NCBI GenBank assembly: GCA_902789435.1
Contig: CADAOA010000002.1
Span: forward strand, 91,285 to 124,649
Direction: 5' to 3'
Source of the DNA: an uncultured Bacteroidia bacterium
Lineage (GTDB): Bacteria > Bacteroidota > Bacteroidia > Bacteroidales > UBA932
Length of the DNA stretch: 33,365 bases
Part shown: one piece after another, positions 24,613-33,119 of the stretch
Layout: every line of letters starts with the position of its first letter
Position numbering within the stretch: the first letter of the stretch is position 1
Translations under genes and position numbers: made by a program
Notes under the pieces: model-generated
The model's input: only the letters and a program-made list of their open reading frames with translations
What the model was told of the DNA's origin: nothing
Databases searched by the model: none

Positions 24613-26426
24613 TTTCGGGCATTGTAATCATAGCTTTGTGCTTGGCCGCCAGACTCTTCTATCTTCAGTTGATAGACGAGCGCTACAAGGTCAACGCCAA
24701 TAACAACGCCCTGCTCTACCAGACAAAATATCCTGCCAGGGGAGAAATCAAAGACCGTAACGGAAACACCCTGGTAGGCAACAAGACCATCTATGACATT
24801 ATGGTCACCCCTATAGACCTGAGGGAGTTTGACACGGTGGATTTCTGCCTTACCTTCCACGTGGATATAGATAACGTAAGAAAGAAACTCAAATACTACC
24901 GGGAAAACCGGCGCAAGATCGGCTATCAGACTTTCACCTTCATAAAGCAGGTCCCGAGCGAATATTACAGCCATTTTGCAGAAAAAGCATACAAGTTCCC
25001 GGGATTCTACGCCATAAGCAGGACGGCCCGTGTATATCCTTATGAAGCCGGAGCCAGCCTTTACGGTTACATCAACGAGGCAGACTCAGCCTATCTTGCC
25101 GACAACCCCGAATACCGCCGTGGAGACTATGTGGGAATCACCGGAATAGAAAGGTCCTACGAGGATGTGCTCAGGGGAAAGAAGGGTTACAACATCATGG
25201 TCCGCGATGTGCATAACAGGATCAGGCAAAGTTTCAGGAACGGAGAGATGGATGTGGAGGCCGAGCCTGGCAAGGACCTCGTCGCTTCAATAGACGGCCC
25301 TCTCCAGCAATACGGGGAACGCCTTATGAGAAACAAGGTCGGAAGCATTGTGGCCATTGAACCATCCACGGGAGAAATCCTCGCCATAGTTTCCGCTCCG
25401 GGCCTTACGGTGGAAGACCTTTCCAACATACGCCGGGAATACGGACGGCTGGCAACCGACCCATACAAACCTATGTTCAACCGTGCGGTAATGAGCGCCT
25501 ACCCTCCGGGCAGCGTGTTCAAGACCGTCAATGCCCTGGTTGCCCAGCAGATGGGAGTGATAAATCCCGAAACCCGCTTTTCCTGCTCCAGGGGATTCTA
25601 CTATTCCGGAGGGAAAATGGGTTGCCACGGCCACCGCAGTCCCCTGAACCTGAAGGAATCCATAATGATGAGCTGCAATGCATACTATGCTAACGTATTC
25701 CGTGCGATGATGAAGAATCCGGACCATCAGCCCATCGGAGAAGCTTTCGACTACTGGAAAGAGCAGGTGATGAAATTCGGCATAGGAACCAAACTGGGCA
25801 GCGACTTCCCGTCAGAGCTTCAGGGCAATCTTCCTTCGACAAAGAATTACGACAAGATCCACGGAAAGGGAAGATGGAACGCCTTCAACATCCTGTCTCT
25901 GGCCATCGGTCAGGGAGAGGTGGGAGCAACTCCGCTCCAGATTGCAAACGTTGCGGCAATTATTGCCAACAGAGGATATTACATCATCCCTCACCTGATA
26001 AAGAACGCTCCCGATTCCCTTCGCAGAGCCAAATACACGGAAAAACACTGGGTGGGAATAGACCGAGAGCATTTCGATCCGGTGGTGGAAGGTATGTATC
26101 TTGCCGTAAACGCTCCTCCGGGTGCAGGAGGAACATCGAGGAGAGCCTACATAGAAGATATCGCCGTCTGCGGAAAGACCGGAACGGCCCAGAACCCTCA
26201 CGGAAGGGACAACTCCGTATTCATGTGCTTCGCCCCAAGGGAGAATCCGAAGATTGCCGTCTGCGTCTATCTGGAAAATGCCGGGGCTGGCGGTACCTGG
26301 GCGGCTCCTGTAGCTTCCCTCATCGTGGAAAAATATCTCAAGGGAGAAGTCTCCCGCACGGAGCTTGAGCAATATGTGGAAGGAGCCAACCTCAAGGCCA
26401 ATGTACCTGTAAGAAGAAAGAAATGA
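24591..26426 (+). CDS. mrdA: Penicillin-binding protein 2 (class B transpeptidase of the elongasome)
   Basis: 611 aa. One N-terminal membrane helix (about 5-24), a pedestal dimerisation domain (RGEIKDRNGNTLVGN, 50-64) and a transpeptidase domain with S308-V-F-K311, S361-C-N363 and K529-T-G531 (CGKTGTAQNPHG). It crosslinks side-wall peptidoglycan with the glycosyltransferase RodA, encoded next with a 4-base overlap (26423-26426). The start overlaps mreD by 22 bases; the ATG at 24591 puts the membrane helix at the usual distance from the N-terminus. Confidence 0.96.
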   Translation: MDKKVFLISGIVIIALCLAARLFYLQLIDERYKVNANNNALLYQTKYPARGEIKDRNGNTLVGNKTIYDIMVTPIDLREFDTVDFCLTFHVDIDNVRKKLKYYRENRRKIGYQTFTFIKQVPSEYYSHFAEKAYKFPGFYAISRTARVYPYEAGASLYGYINEADSAYLADNPEYRRGDYVGITGIERSYEDVLRGKKGYNIMVRDVHNRIRQSFRNGEMDVEAEPGKDLVASIDGPLQQYGERLMRNKVGSIVAIEPSTGEILAIVSAPGLTVEDLSNIRREYGRLATDPYKPMFNRAVMSAYPPGSVFKTVNALVAQQMGVINPETRFSCSRGFYYSGGKMGCHGHRSPLNLKESIMMSCNAYYANVFRAMMKNPDHQPIGEAFDYWKEQVMKFGIGTKLGSDFPSELQGNLPSTKNYDKIHGKGRWNAFNILSLAIGQGEVGATPLQIANVAAIIANRGYYIIPHLIKNAPDSLRRAKYTEKHWVGIDREHFDPVVEGMYLAVNAPPGAGGTSRRAYIEDIAVCGKTGTAQNPHGRDNSVFMCFAPRENPKIAVCVYLENAGAGGTWAAPVASLIVEKYLKGEVSRTELEQYVEGANLKANVPVRRKK

Positions 26427-27877
26427 TGGAAGGAATGTCATACGGTCAGCAGCCAAGGGCCAGGAAAGTGGATTTCGGACTCCTGCTTTCCTACCTCTTC
26501 CTTGTGTTCTACGGATGGCTGAACATCTATTCCGCCGTTTATTCCGAGGAGCACGCATCCATCCTGGATTTCAGTCAGAGATACGGTCTGCAGTTTATCT
26601 GGGTTATGATTTCCATCGGAATAGCCATATTGCTGCTATATATAATCAACCCGAGAAGTTTCCAGCCTCTGTCCCTTGTGCTTTACCTCGGAATGCTGGT
26701 GCTGCTTGCCGCCGTAATCTTCCTGGGCAAGGAAGTAAACGGTTCAAGAAGTTGGTTCTTCATAGGAAGTTTCGGACTCCAGCCGGCGGAGTTCTCCAAA
26801 ATAACCACATCCCTTCTGCTGGCTTATGTAATGAGCCGCTGGGGCTTTTCACTTTCCAACCGCAGGGATGCCATAAGGGCGGCGCTGGTGGTTATCACCC
26901 CCATCCTTCTCATTCTGCTCGAAAAAGAAACCGGAAGCGCACTTGTATATGTGGGCCTCATCCTGGTATTCTATATGGAAGGGTTGGCTGGATGGGTAAT
27001 CGTGGCAGGGCTCAGCCTTATCGCGATGTTCGTCATCACCATAGCCTTGTCTCCGCTTACCGCCGTGGTATGTGCCCTCAGCGCAGCCGCCATAATAAGG
27101 TTTTTCCTGAGCCGCAGACTCATATGGTTTATTACGGCAATCCCTGTCATCGTGCTTGCCTGCTTCATACCCAAACTCTCCGGAACGGAGAGCCTTTCTT
27201 TCCTCCAATCGCTGAAACCGGAGTTGTGGGCCGTCCTTCTGTTCGTTCCTCATCTTTTGCTTTGGATCAGGGATCTTTTGGCCAGAAGGGACGACAGGGG
27301 AAGCGGACGATTGCTGCTCAGCCTGTTCTGTGCCATCGCAATGGTATTTTCCGTCAATTTCATTTTCAACAAGGTGCTCCAGCCTCACCAGAGAGCCAGG
27401 ATAGAAAACCTCTTCGGAATAACGGAAGACCTCCAGGGAATAGGATATAATGTGCACCAGTCCAAGATTGCTATCGGAAGCGGCGGTCTTACCGGCAAGG
27501 GCTTCCTTAACGGAACCCAGACAAAGTACAACTTTGTGCCTGAGCAAAGCACGGACTTCATCTTCTGTACCGTCGGGGAAGAATGGGGATTTTTAGGAAG
27601 CATCGCCCTGCTTTCCGTATATATCTTCCTGATCCTGAGAATCATTCATCTGGCTTCCAAAAATGCGGACGCCTTCTCCAGGATATACGGATACTGTGTG
27701 GCCTCCATCTTCCTGATGCACGTCGTCATAAACATAGGGATGACTATGGGCCTTCTGCCGGTTATCGGCATCCCACTACCGTTCCTAAGCTACGGCGGTA
27801 GCGGTATGGTGAGCTTCACCATACTGCTGTTCATCTTCATAAGACTGGATATGGAGCGTCAGAACAAGGACGCTTAA
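26423..27877 (+). CDS. rodA: Rod shape-determining SEDS glycosyltransferase RodA
   Basis: 484 aa polytopic SEDS protein that polymerises glycan strands from lipid II together with PBP2. Family marks: KEVNGSRSWFFIGSFGLQPAEFSK, DFIFCTVGEEWGF and GIPLPFLSYGGSGM near the C-terminus. It is about 110 residues longer than E. coli RodA, with extra hydrophobic segments in the middle (roughly residues 190-310), a form I associate with Bacteroidota. An in-frame ATG at codon 2 or 5 could also serve. It ends the operon and overlaps the end of fabF by 4 bases on the opposite strand. Confidence 0.95.
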   Translation: MMEGMSYGQQPRARKVDFGLLLSYLFLVFYGWLNIYSAVYSEEHASILDFSQRYGLQFIWVMISIGIAILLLYIINPRSFQPLSLVLYLGMLVLLAAVIFLGKEVNGSRSWFFIGSFGLQPAEFSKITTSLLLAYVMSRWGFSLSNRRDAIRAALVVITPILLILLEKETGSALVYVGLILVFYMEGLAGWVIVAGLSLIAMFVITIALSPLTAVVCALSAAAIIRFFLSRRLIWFITAIPVIVLACFIPKLSGTESLSFLQSLKPELWAVLLFVPHLLLWIRDLLARRDDRGSGRLLLSLFCAIAMVFSVNFIFNKVLQPHQRARIENLFGITEDLQGIGYNVHQSKIAIGSGGLTGKGFLNGTQTKYNFVPEQSTDFIFCTVGEEWGFLGSIALLSVYIFLILRIIHLASKNADAFSRIYGYCVASIFLMHVVINIGMTMGLLPVIGIPLPFLSYGGSGMVSFTILLFIFIRLDMERQNKDA

Positions 27878-29127
27878 TCTTCCATTTTAGCCAGAATCAT
27901 CGTGCTGTTGTGGCCGCCGAACCCGAAGGTGTTGCTGAGAGCCACCTTCACATCTCTCTTCTGAGGAGTGTTGAAGGTAAGGTTCAGTTTCGGGTCGATC
28001 TCCGGATCATCCGTAAAGTGGTTGATCGTCGGAGGAATGATGCCACTGTTGATCGCATGGATGCAGGCCATGGCTTCAACGGCTCCTGCCGCTCCCAGCA
28101 GATGTCCGGTCATGGACTTGGTGGAAGAAATGTTCAGCTTGTATGCAGCTTCGCCGAATACTTCCTTAATCGCTATGAGCTCAGCGATGTCTCCAAGATG
28201 GGTGGAAGTTCCGTGAACGTTGATGTAGTCAACATCCTCCGGCTTTACGCCAGCCCTCTTCAGGGCGGTGGTCATTGCAGCCTTTGCGCCGAGTCCCTCA
28301 GGATGAGGGGCAGTGATGTGATATGCGTCTGCGCTTATGCCGCAACCTTTAAGTTCCGCGTAAATCTTTGCGCCCCTGGCTTTTGCGTGCTCGTATTCCT
28401 CGAGAACAAGGATGCCGGCACCCTCTCCCAGGACAAAACCGTCCCTGTCCTTGTCAAACGGACGGGAGGCTGTCTTTGGATCGTCATTGCGGGTAGACAG
28501 AGCCTTGGCGGAATTGAAGCCTCCGACACCCGGAATCGTTACAGCCGCCTCTGCTCCGCCAGTTACGATCATGTCGGCCTCGTCCAGCAGGATAAGGTCG
28601 TATGCGCAATGAATGGCGTGGGATGAGGAAGCGCAAGCGGATACAGTCGCAAAATTAGGCCCCATAAAGCCGTACTTTATGGATACGAATCCCGCAGCTA
28701 TGTCCGCAATCATTTTTGGAATGAGGAAAGGGCTGAATCTCGGATGGCTTCCATTTACAACGAAGTCCGTAACGTCGTTGGTCATAGTCTCTATGCCGCC
28801 GACTCCGGATCCGATGATAACGCCAACCCTGGACTTGTCGATTTTCTCAAGGTCAATAGCAGCATCCGTAACGGCCTGGTCTGCAGCGACTACCGCAAAC
28901 TGGCAGTAGCGGTCCATCTTGCGGGCTTCTTTCCTGTCTATGTACTGGAGCGGATCAAAGTCCTTGACCTCGCAGGCAAATCTGGTGTTGAATTCGGTTG
29001 CATCGAACCTTGTGATAGGGGCTGCACCGCTTACTCCGGCATCAAGTGCGTTGAAATACTCTTCAACGGTCTTGCCCAGGGGATTGACAGTGCCAAGTCC
29101 GGTAACGACGACTCTCCTCTTTTCCAT
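27874..29127 (-). CDS. fabF: Beta-ketoacyl-ACP synthase II
   Basis: 417 aa from the ATG at 29125-29127, which starts directly at the conserved RRVVVTGLGTVNPLG; eight extra codons upstream are open but not family-like. It elongates fatty acids by condensing malonyl-ACP with acyl-ACP. The Cys-His-His triad is C165 (VSACASSSHA), H305 (NVHGTSTHLGD) and H342 (KSMTGHLLGAAGA). It lies downstream of acpP, but an intrinsic terminator stands in the 85-base gap, so it is probably expressed below acpP. No TAnnTTTG is seen between the terminator and the start. Confidence 0.97.
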   Translation of the reverse strand: MEKRRVVVTGLGTVNPLGKTVEEYFNALDAGVSGAAPITRFDATEFNTRFACEVKDFDPLQYIDRKEARKMDRYCQFAVVAADQAVTDAAIDLEKIDKSRVGVIIGSGVGGIETMTNDVTDFVVNGSHPRFSPFLIPKMIADIAAGFVSIKYGFMGPNFATVSACASSSHAIHCAYDLILLDEADMIVTGGAEAAVTIPGVGGFNSAKALSTRNDDPKTASRPFDKDRDGFVLGEGAGILVLEEYEHAKARGAKIYAELKGCGISADAYHITAPHPEGLGAKAAMTTALKRAGVKPEDVDYINVHGTSTHLGDIAELIAIKEVFGEAAYKLNISSTKSMTGHLLGAAGAVEAMACIHAINSGIIPPTINHFTDDPEIDPKLNLTFNTPQKRDVKVALSNTFGFGGHNSTMILAKMED

Positions 29128-29149
29128 AATATCTTGTTTTTGGATTATC

Positions 29150-29194
29150 AAAAAAAGGGGGAAACCCGCAGTTGTTACGCTTCAAGGTTTCCCC
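29150..29194 (-). terminator. Intrinsic terminator/attenuator between acpP and fabF
   Basis: On the minus strand GGGGAAACC (29194-29186), a 19-base loop, then GGTTTCCCC (29166-29158), C and seven T (29156-29150). The 9-bp stem is perfect and the T-tract follows at once, a standard rho-independent terminator for transcripts coming from acpP. The plus-strand reading has no T-tract, so the direction is clear. Confidence 0.85.
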
Positions 29195-29212
29195 TCAATA
29201 GGTTATTGGAGC

Positions 29213-29449
29213 TTATTTCTTCTGAGCCTCAATATATTTGATAGCATCACCTACGGTAGCTATTTTCTGGGCTTCCTCTTCAGGGATTGTGATCTCGAAA
29301 GCTTTCTCGAAATCCATAATCAGCTCAACGGTGTCAAGAGAATCAGCGCCAAGATCCTTTGTGAAGTTTGCTTCTGGGGTAATCTCTGCCTCGTCAACGC
29401 CAAGCTTCTCAACGATGATCTCCTTAACTTTTGAAGTAATGTCTGCCAT
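29213..29449 (-). CDS. acpP: Acyl carrier protein
   Basis: 78 aa, acidic, ordinary ACP length from the ATG at 29447-29449 ([20 protein letters not shown]); an ATG two codons earlier is possible. S37 in [13 protein letters not shown] is the phosphopantetheine attachment site. It carries acyl chains for FabF and the other fatty acid enzymes. A -7 element lies 49 bases upstream. Transcripts should mostly stop at the terminator before fabF, which fits the high ACP demand of cells. Confidence 0.98.
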   Translation of the reverse strand: MADITSKVKEIIVEKLGVDEAEITPEANFTKDLGADSLDTVELIMDFEKAFEITIPEEEAQKIATVGDAIKYIEAQKK

Positions 29450-29497
29450 GATCAAAAATTTTAGTTAATACAATAAGTTTATAATTTTAGTAGGCTG

Positions 29498-29505
29498 CAA
29501 ATATA
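29498..29505 (-). promoter_or_regulatory. Bacteroidota -7 element for acpP-fabF
   Basis: The minus strand reads TATATTTG, exact TAnnTTTG. It is head to head with an identical element for purN, 19 bp away. Confidence 0.65.
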
Positions 29506-29524
29506 AACAAATTTTTTTAATGAG

Positions 29525-29532
29525 TATATTTG
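29525..29532 (+). promoter_or_regulatory. Bacteroidota -7 element for purN
   Basis: TATATTTG on the plus strand, followed by an 87-base stretch before the purN ATG, the longest plus-strand leader in the window. Confidence 0.62.
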
Positions 29533-29541
29533 TCCATTGCA

Positions 29542-29584
29542 GGCCGTTACGACTCGCTCTCCAAGCAAGAGGCGTGCCACGGCC
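29542..29584 (+). ncRNA. Structured leader in the purN 5' untranslated region
   Basis: GGCCGT (29542-29547) pairs perfectly with ACGGCC (29579-29584). Inside, CGC+TCT (29555-29560) pairs with AGA+GCG (29568-29570, 29572-29574) with one bulged G. It lies entirely in the expected transcript, ends 35 bases before the ATG and lacks a T-tract, so it is not a terminator. I do not recognise a known riboswitch class. Confidence 0.4.
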
Positions 29585-29619
29585 GAAAAAGTGTAATCCA
29601 GATAGCTCAAAGGCACAAT

Positions 29620-30183
29620 ATGTTTAAGATAGCAGTGTTTGCATCGGGGAGCGGGACCAATGCAGAAAATCTCATCCGCCATTTCAATTATGAACTTAAG
29701 GGGCAGAAGGCCAAAGTTGAGCTTGTGGTCTGCAACAAACCAGAAGCCTATGTCCTGACCCGGGCCAGGAACCTGAACGTCCCGACCGTCGTTACCAAAG
29801 ACACTGAAGAAATAATTGAAAACCTCCGCCAAAGGGAGATTGACCTGATTCTGCTTGCCGGCTACCTCCTTAAAATCCCGAAGGAACTCATAGACCTTTA
29901 TCCGGACAGGATCATAAACCTTCATCCGAGTCTGCTTCCAAAATACGGCGGCAAGGGAATGTACGGAGAGCGTGTTCACAAAGCGGTTCTGGAAAACAAG
30001 GAGAAATACAGCGGCATCACCCTCCATCTGGTAGACGAGGAGATGGACCACGGAAAAATCCTCTTCCAGTCTTCATTCGCCCTCAGCGATGACGAAACAC
30101 TGGAATCCCTTGAGGCAAAGATCCACATCCGCGAGCAGGCGGACTACCCCCGTATCGCCGAGGCCTATCTTAACACGCTTTGA
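29620..30183 (+). CDS. purN: Phosphoribosylglycinamide formyltransferase
   Basis: 187 aa from ATG 29620, at the family start (MFKIAVFASGSGTNAENLI). It transfers a formyl group from 10-formyl-tetrahydrofolate to GAR in purine synthesis. Motifs: GSGTNAE, INLHPSLLPKYGGKGMYG with the catalytic Asn and His, and ITLHLVDEEMDHGKIL with the catalytic Asp. An earlier open ATG (29530) lies inside the -7 element. The family is usually about 190-210 aa, so this is complete. It abuts the end of dsbD tail to tail with no gap. Confidence 0.95.
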   Translation: MFKIAVFASGSGTNAENLIRHFNYELKGQKAKVELVVCNKPEAYVLTRARNLNVPTVVTKDTEEIIENLRQREIDLILLAGYLLKIPKELIDLYPDRIINLHPSLLPKYGGKGMYGERVHKAVLENKEKYSGITLHLVDEEMDHGKILFQSSFALSDDETLESLEAKIHIREQADYPRIAEAYLNTL

Positions 30184-32148
30184 TTATTTTCCGTAGGCGG
30201 CAAGGCCCTTCTTCAGAAAATCAACATAATTGTCCACGTTGAGGTTGTAGCCCATAGGCTCAACCAAAGGATTGCCGTCTGAATCCAGCACCAGATAGAA
30301 CGGCTGGGCGTTGGCATTGAATTTCTCCATCACGAACCTGGAATTGATTTTGCCCATTCCCTTAAGGACGGTGCCGTCCTCCAATGTACGGTAATCTTCC
30401 GGCATCACTTCCATCTTGTCATCCCCATAGAGAGAGCATATCACGAAGTCATTACGGAGCATGTCCAGGACCTTAGGATCGCTCCAGACCCTGGCTTCCA
30501 TCTCGCGGCAGTTCACGCAGCCGTGACCGGTAAAGTCGAAGAATATAGGTTTTCCCTGCTCCTTTGACGCCTTCAGAGCCTCGTCGAAGGTGAAGTAGCC
30601 CACCAGGCCGTGAGGCAGATGCAGCTTGTCCGAATACTTTCTGTCAGGAACAACAACATTGCCGGATGATGCCGATGGATTATATGTCCCTACGGCCGCT
30701 CCGCTGGTATATGGCACCACAAAGTCCTGGGTCTGGATTGGTGGCAGATAACCGCTGAGTGCCTTCAGCGGAGCTCCCCACATTCCAGGAATCATATACA
30801 CCATGAAGGCAAAGGTTATGATGGCCAGGATCAGCCTTCCCACACCTACGTGGTCGCTTGGAGAATCATACTTGAACCTTAGCTTACCCAACAGATACAT
30901 TCCCAGAAGCGCCGCTATCACGATCCAGAACGCCAGATAAACCTCCCTGTCCAGGATTCCCCAGTGATAGGTCTGGTCAGCCACGCTCAAAAACTTCATT
31001 CCAAGGGCCAGTTCTATGAATCCAAGCACCACCTTCACGCTGTTGAGCCAGCCACCGCTCTTTGGGAGTTTCTTCAGGAGAGAAGGGGCAAAGGCGAATA
31101 TCGTGAAAGGAATCGCGAAAACTATCGAGAATACCAGCATCACGATTATCGGCGTCATAATCTCTCCCTGCATGCTCTTGATTATCGCCGAGCCCACTAT
31201 CGGACCGGTGCAGGAGAATGACACAAGCACCAGGGTGAGCGCCATGAAGAACACCCCTATTATTCCTCCGCGATTGGATTTGCTGTCGGCCTTGTTGACC
31301 ATTGAACTCGGGAGCACTATCTCGAACGCTCCGAAGAAGCTCAGGGCGAAAATCACAAATATCAGGAAGAATAAAACGTTGACCCAGCTGGTTGCAATCC
31401 AGTTGAAGATGTCTGCCGCCATATTCCCGCTGATAAGCCTTGTCAGGAGGATTATCACCGCTATCGGGATAGTGTATATCAGCACAATGCAGATTCCGTA
31501 CAATATAGCCATGAACTTCCCTTTAGCAGGATTCTTCTCGTTCTGCTTCAGGAAGAAGGAAACGGTCATAGGAATCATCGGGAACACGCAAGGGGTCAGA
31601 AGTGCCAGAAGTCCCCATCCGATGGCCTCCAGGATAAAGCCCCACAGAGAGCTTCCAGCCTTTGTCTTTTGAGGGGTAGACAAACCGTCCGGAGCGGCAA
31701 GTGTCAAGTGGGTTTCGTCCGGAGGGGCGCAACTTCCTGCCGTGCAGGCCTGCCATTCCACGTCCACATTTATCTTTCCGGCTCCCGGTTCAATCTTTAT
31801 CTTTTGGGCTAATACATCCCCGTCTTCCAGAAGGTCTATCTCCATCCCGAAGACATCGTCAAAAACCCTCTTTCCTCCCTGCTTTACATAGGGCTCTCCA
31901 ACAAGAGAAACCCCTTCTCCGCCAACGGTCAGAACCGTGGGGTTCGGACCTCCGTCATAAGGTCCCAGCCCATAGGAATGCCACCCACTTTTAATGGCGG
32001 CAACAACCTGAACCTCAAATACTCCGTCAGATAGTTCCTCAAGAGAAGCCTTCCATTTTACAGGCTGTCCGATATCATACTGCGCATATGCCGCCCCAAA
32101 GGAAAATATCACGGCCAGCAACAACGCCAATCTTCTCAAATAATCCAT
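30184..32148 (-). CDS. dsbD: Thiol:disulfide interchange protein DsbD
   Basis: 654 aa from the ATG at 32146-32148, giving a signal peptide ending AAYAQ; a longer open frame (to 32211) would begin upstream of the promoter. It moves electrons from cytoplasmic thioredoxin to periplasmic proteins. Three redox pairs are visible: C135/C140 in the N-terminal periplasmic domain (ACTAGSC), C187 (TPCVFPM) and C313 (SCTGPIVG) in the eight-helix membrane domain (about 168-460), and C544-V-N-C547 in the C-terminal thioredoxin-like domain (about 515-654). All six cysteines expected for the complete relay are present. Confidence 0.95.
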   Translation of the reverse strand: MDYLRRLALLLAVIFSFGAAYAQYDIGQPVKWKASLEELSDGVFEVQVVAAIKSGWHSYGLGPYDGGPNPTVLTVGGEGVSLVGEPYVKQGGKRVFDDVFGMEIDLLEDGDVLAQKIKIEPGAGKINVDVEWQACTAGSCAPPDETHLTLAAPDGLSTPQKTKAGSSLWGFILEAIGWGLLALLTPCVFPMIPMTVSFFLKQNEKNPAKGKFMAILYGICIVLIYTIPIAVIILLTRLISGNMAADIFNWIATSWVNVLFFLIFVIFALSFFGAFEIVLPSSMVNKADSKSNRGGIIGVFFMALTLVLVSFSCTGPIVGSAIIKSMQGEIMTPIIVMLVFSIVFAIPFTIFAFAPSLLKKLPKSGGWLNSVKVVLGFIELALGMKFLSVADQTYHWGILDREVYLAFWIVIAALLGMYLLGKLRFKYDSPSDHVGVGRLILAIITFAFMVYMIPGMWGAPLKALSGYLPPIQTQDFVVPYTSGAAVGTYNPSASSGNVVVPDRKYSDKLHLPHGLVGYFTFDEALKASKEQGKPIFFDFTGHGCVNCREMEARVWSDPKVLDMLRNDFVICSLYGDDKMEVMPEDYRTLEDGTVLKGMGKINSRFVMEKFNANAQPFYLVLDSDGNPLVEPMGYNLNVDNYVDFLKKGLAAYGK

Positions 32149-32168
32149 ACAATAATTTCTAAGCAGGA

Positions 32169-32199
32169 CAAAAATAGAAAGCGGGAGCCACAAAAGCAA
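32169..32199 (-). promoter_or_regulatory. dsbD promoter (-33 and -7)
   Basis: The minus strand has TTG at 32199-32197, a 20-bp spacer and TATTTTTG at 32176-32169, 20 bases before the dsbD start. The spacer and -33 are covered by an inverted repeat (32181-32206). Confidence 0.55.
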
Positions 32200-32206
32200 C
32201 TCCCGC
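32181..32206 (-). repeat. Inverted repeat over the dsbD promoter (operator or terminator hairpin)
   Basis: GCGGGAG (32181-32187) and CTCCCGC (32200-32206), perfect 7-bp arms around 12 bases. On the minus strand it is followed by TTTCTATTTTT, so it may act as a weak terminator for the upstream esterase transcript. It also covers the -33 to -7 spacer, so it could be an operator. The sequence does not decide between these. Confidence 0.55.
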
Positions 32207-32241
32207 AACAACTAATCGAAAAAAAAACGAATCTATGAACA

Positions 32242-32320
32242 CTTGATTAATTGCTATTCTTTTTGACTCTGGGAATAATCAAAAGTAAAAAAACCATCAA
32301 AAAAAGATAGATTAATCAAG
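32242..32320. repeat. Long-spaced 10-bp inverted repeat in the esterase-dsbD gap
   Basis: CTTGATTAAT (32242-32251) and ATTAATCAAG (32311-32320) are perfect inverted copies 59 bases apart. Each contains the palindromic core ATTAAT. The space between is A/T-rich with T-tracts on the minus strand. Together with 32181-32206 this fills the 182-base gap between the two genes; I see no gene in it. Confidence 0.5.
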
Positions 32321-32330
32321 CATTTCTTTC

Positions 32331-33098
32331 TCAGTCTCTCACTTTTTTCTTGCTCTTGGAGAACATCCACGACATGAAATCAGGCATTTCGAATGCCTTC
32401 CACCAGCACACATGTCCGCATCCCGGGAATTCATGGTAACGGACATCCGCTCCTGCGGCCTTCAGGGCACGGTAGGCATCTCTGGAACCTGAAACCGGAA
32501 CGGCAGGGTCACTGTCACCATGGTAAAGGCTCCAGGACACTCCCTCGAACTTTCCAAGCCTGTCCGGATTGATGTCTCCGCAGATTGGAACTGCTGCGGC
32601 AAAGATATCCGGATGACGTGCCACCGCATCAAAGGCGCCTATTCCTCCCATGGACATTCCATAGATATACACCCTGTCCGGATCAACATCCGGCCTTTGC
32701 ATGAAAAGACGCACAAGTTCTATCACCTCCTTCATCATCCTGCTCTCCGGATAGTCTTTCGGAAAATCGTAGGAGCCTGGGCTCTTGTCAAACGCCCAGG
32801 TCCGCCCCTCCGGGCACTGCGGCACAATTACAAAGCAAGGATAATCCTCACGGTTTACCGGATTGAGAAACATCTGCGCTCCAAAGGTTGTCCTTTCATT
32901 GTCATTGCCCCTTTCTCCCGACGTATGCAGATAAAGCACAAGAGGATAACGCTCTATACCGTCCACCATCTCCGGAACAAGATAACGGTACAGCAGGGTA
33001 TCTCCATCCGCAAACGGAAGCTTTCCGTATTCATAGGACTGCGCCTTAACCGTCAGTGAGAAAAAGAAGGCCATTAACAGAAGAGTCCAACGTTTCAT
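32331..33098 (-). CDS. Exported alpha/beta-hydrolase, CE1/PHB-depolymerase-like esterase
   Basis: 255 aa with a signal peptide (KRWTLLLMAFFFSLTVKAQ, cleavage likely after KAQ). Alpha/beta-hydrolase catalytic triad: S149 in GMSMGG (147-152), D197 in HGDSDPAVP and H229 in GCGHVCW. PLVLYLHTSGERG (52-64) supplies the oxyanion loop. The shape is that of single-domain esterases related to feruloyl/acetyl-xylan esterases and polyhydroxybutyrate depolymerases; the substrate is not set by sequence. It has no carbohydrate-binding module and no polysaccharide-utilisation genes beside it in this window. Confidence 0.88.
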   Translation of the reverse strand: MKRWTLLLMAFFFSLTVKAQSYEYGKLPFADGDTLLYRYLVPEMVDGIERYPLVLYLHTSGERGNDNERTTFGAQMFLNPVNREDYPCFVIVPQCPEGRTWAFDKSPGSYDFPKDYPESRMMKEVIELVRLFMQRPDVDPDRVYIYGMSMGGIGAFDAVARHPDIFAAAVPICGDINPDRLGKFEGVSWSLYHGDSDPAVPVSGSRDAYRALKAAGADVRYHEFPGCGHVCWWKAFEMPDFMSWMFSKSKKKVRD

Positions 33099-33119
33099 AT
33101 CTAAAAGCTTTGGTGTTAC

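Noticed and set aside
26515-27450. A 311-codon open frame inside rodA
   Set aside because: Same strand but a different frame from rodA, giving a Pro/Arg-rich product without domains, while rodA keeps all SEDS motifs.
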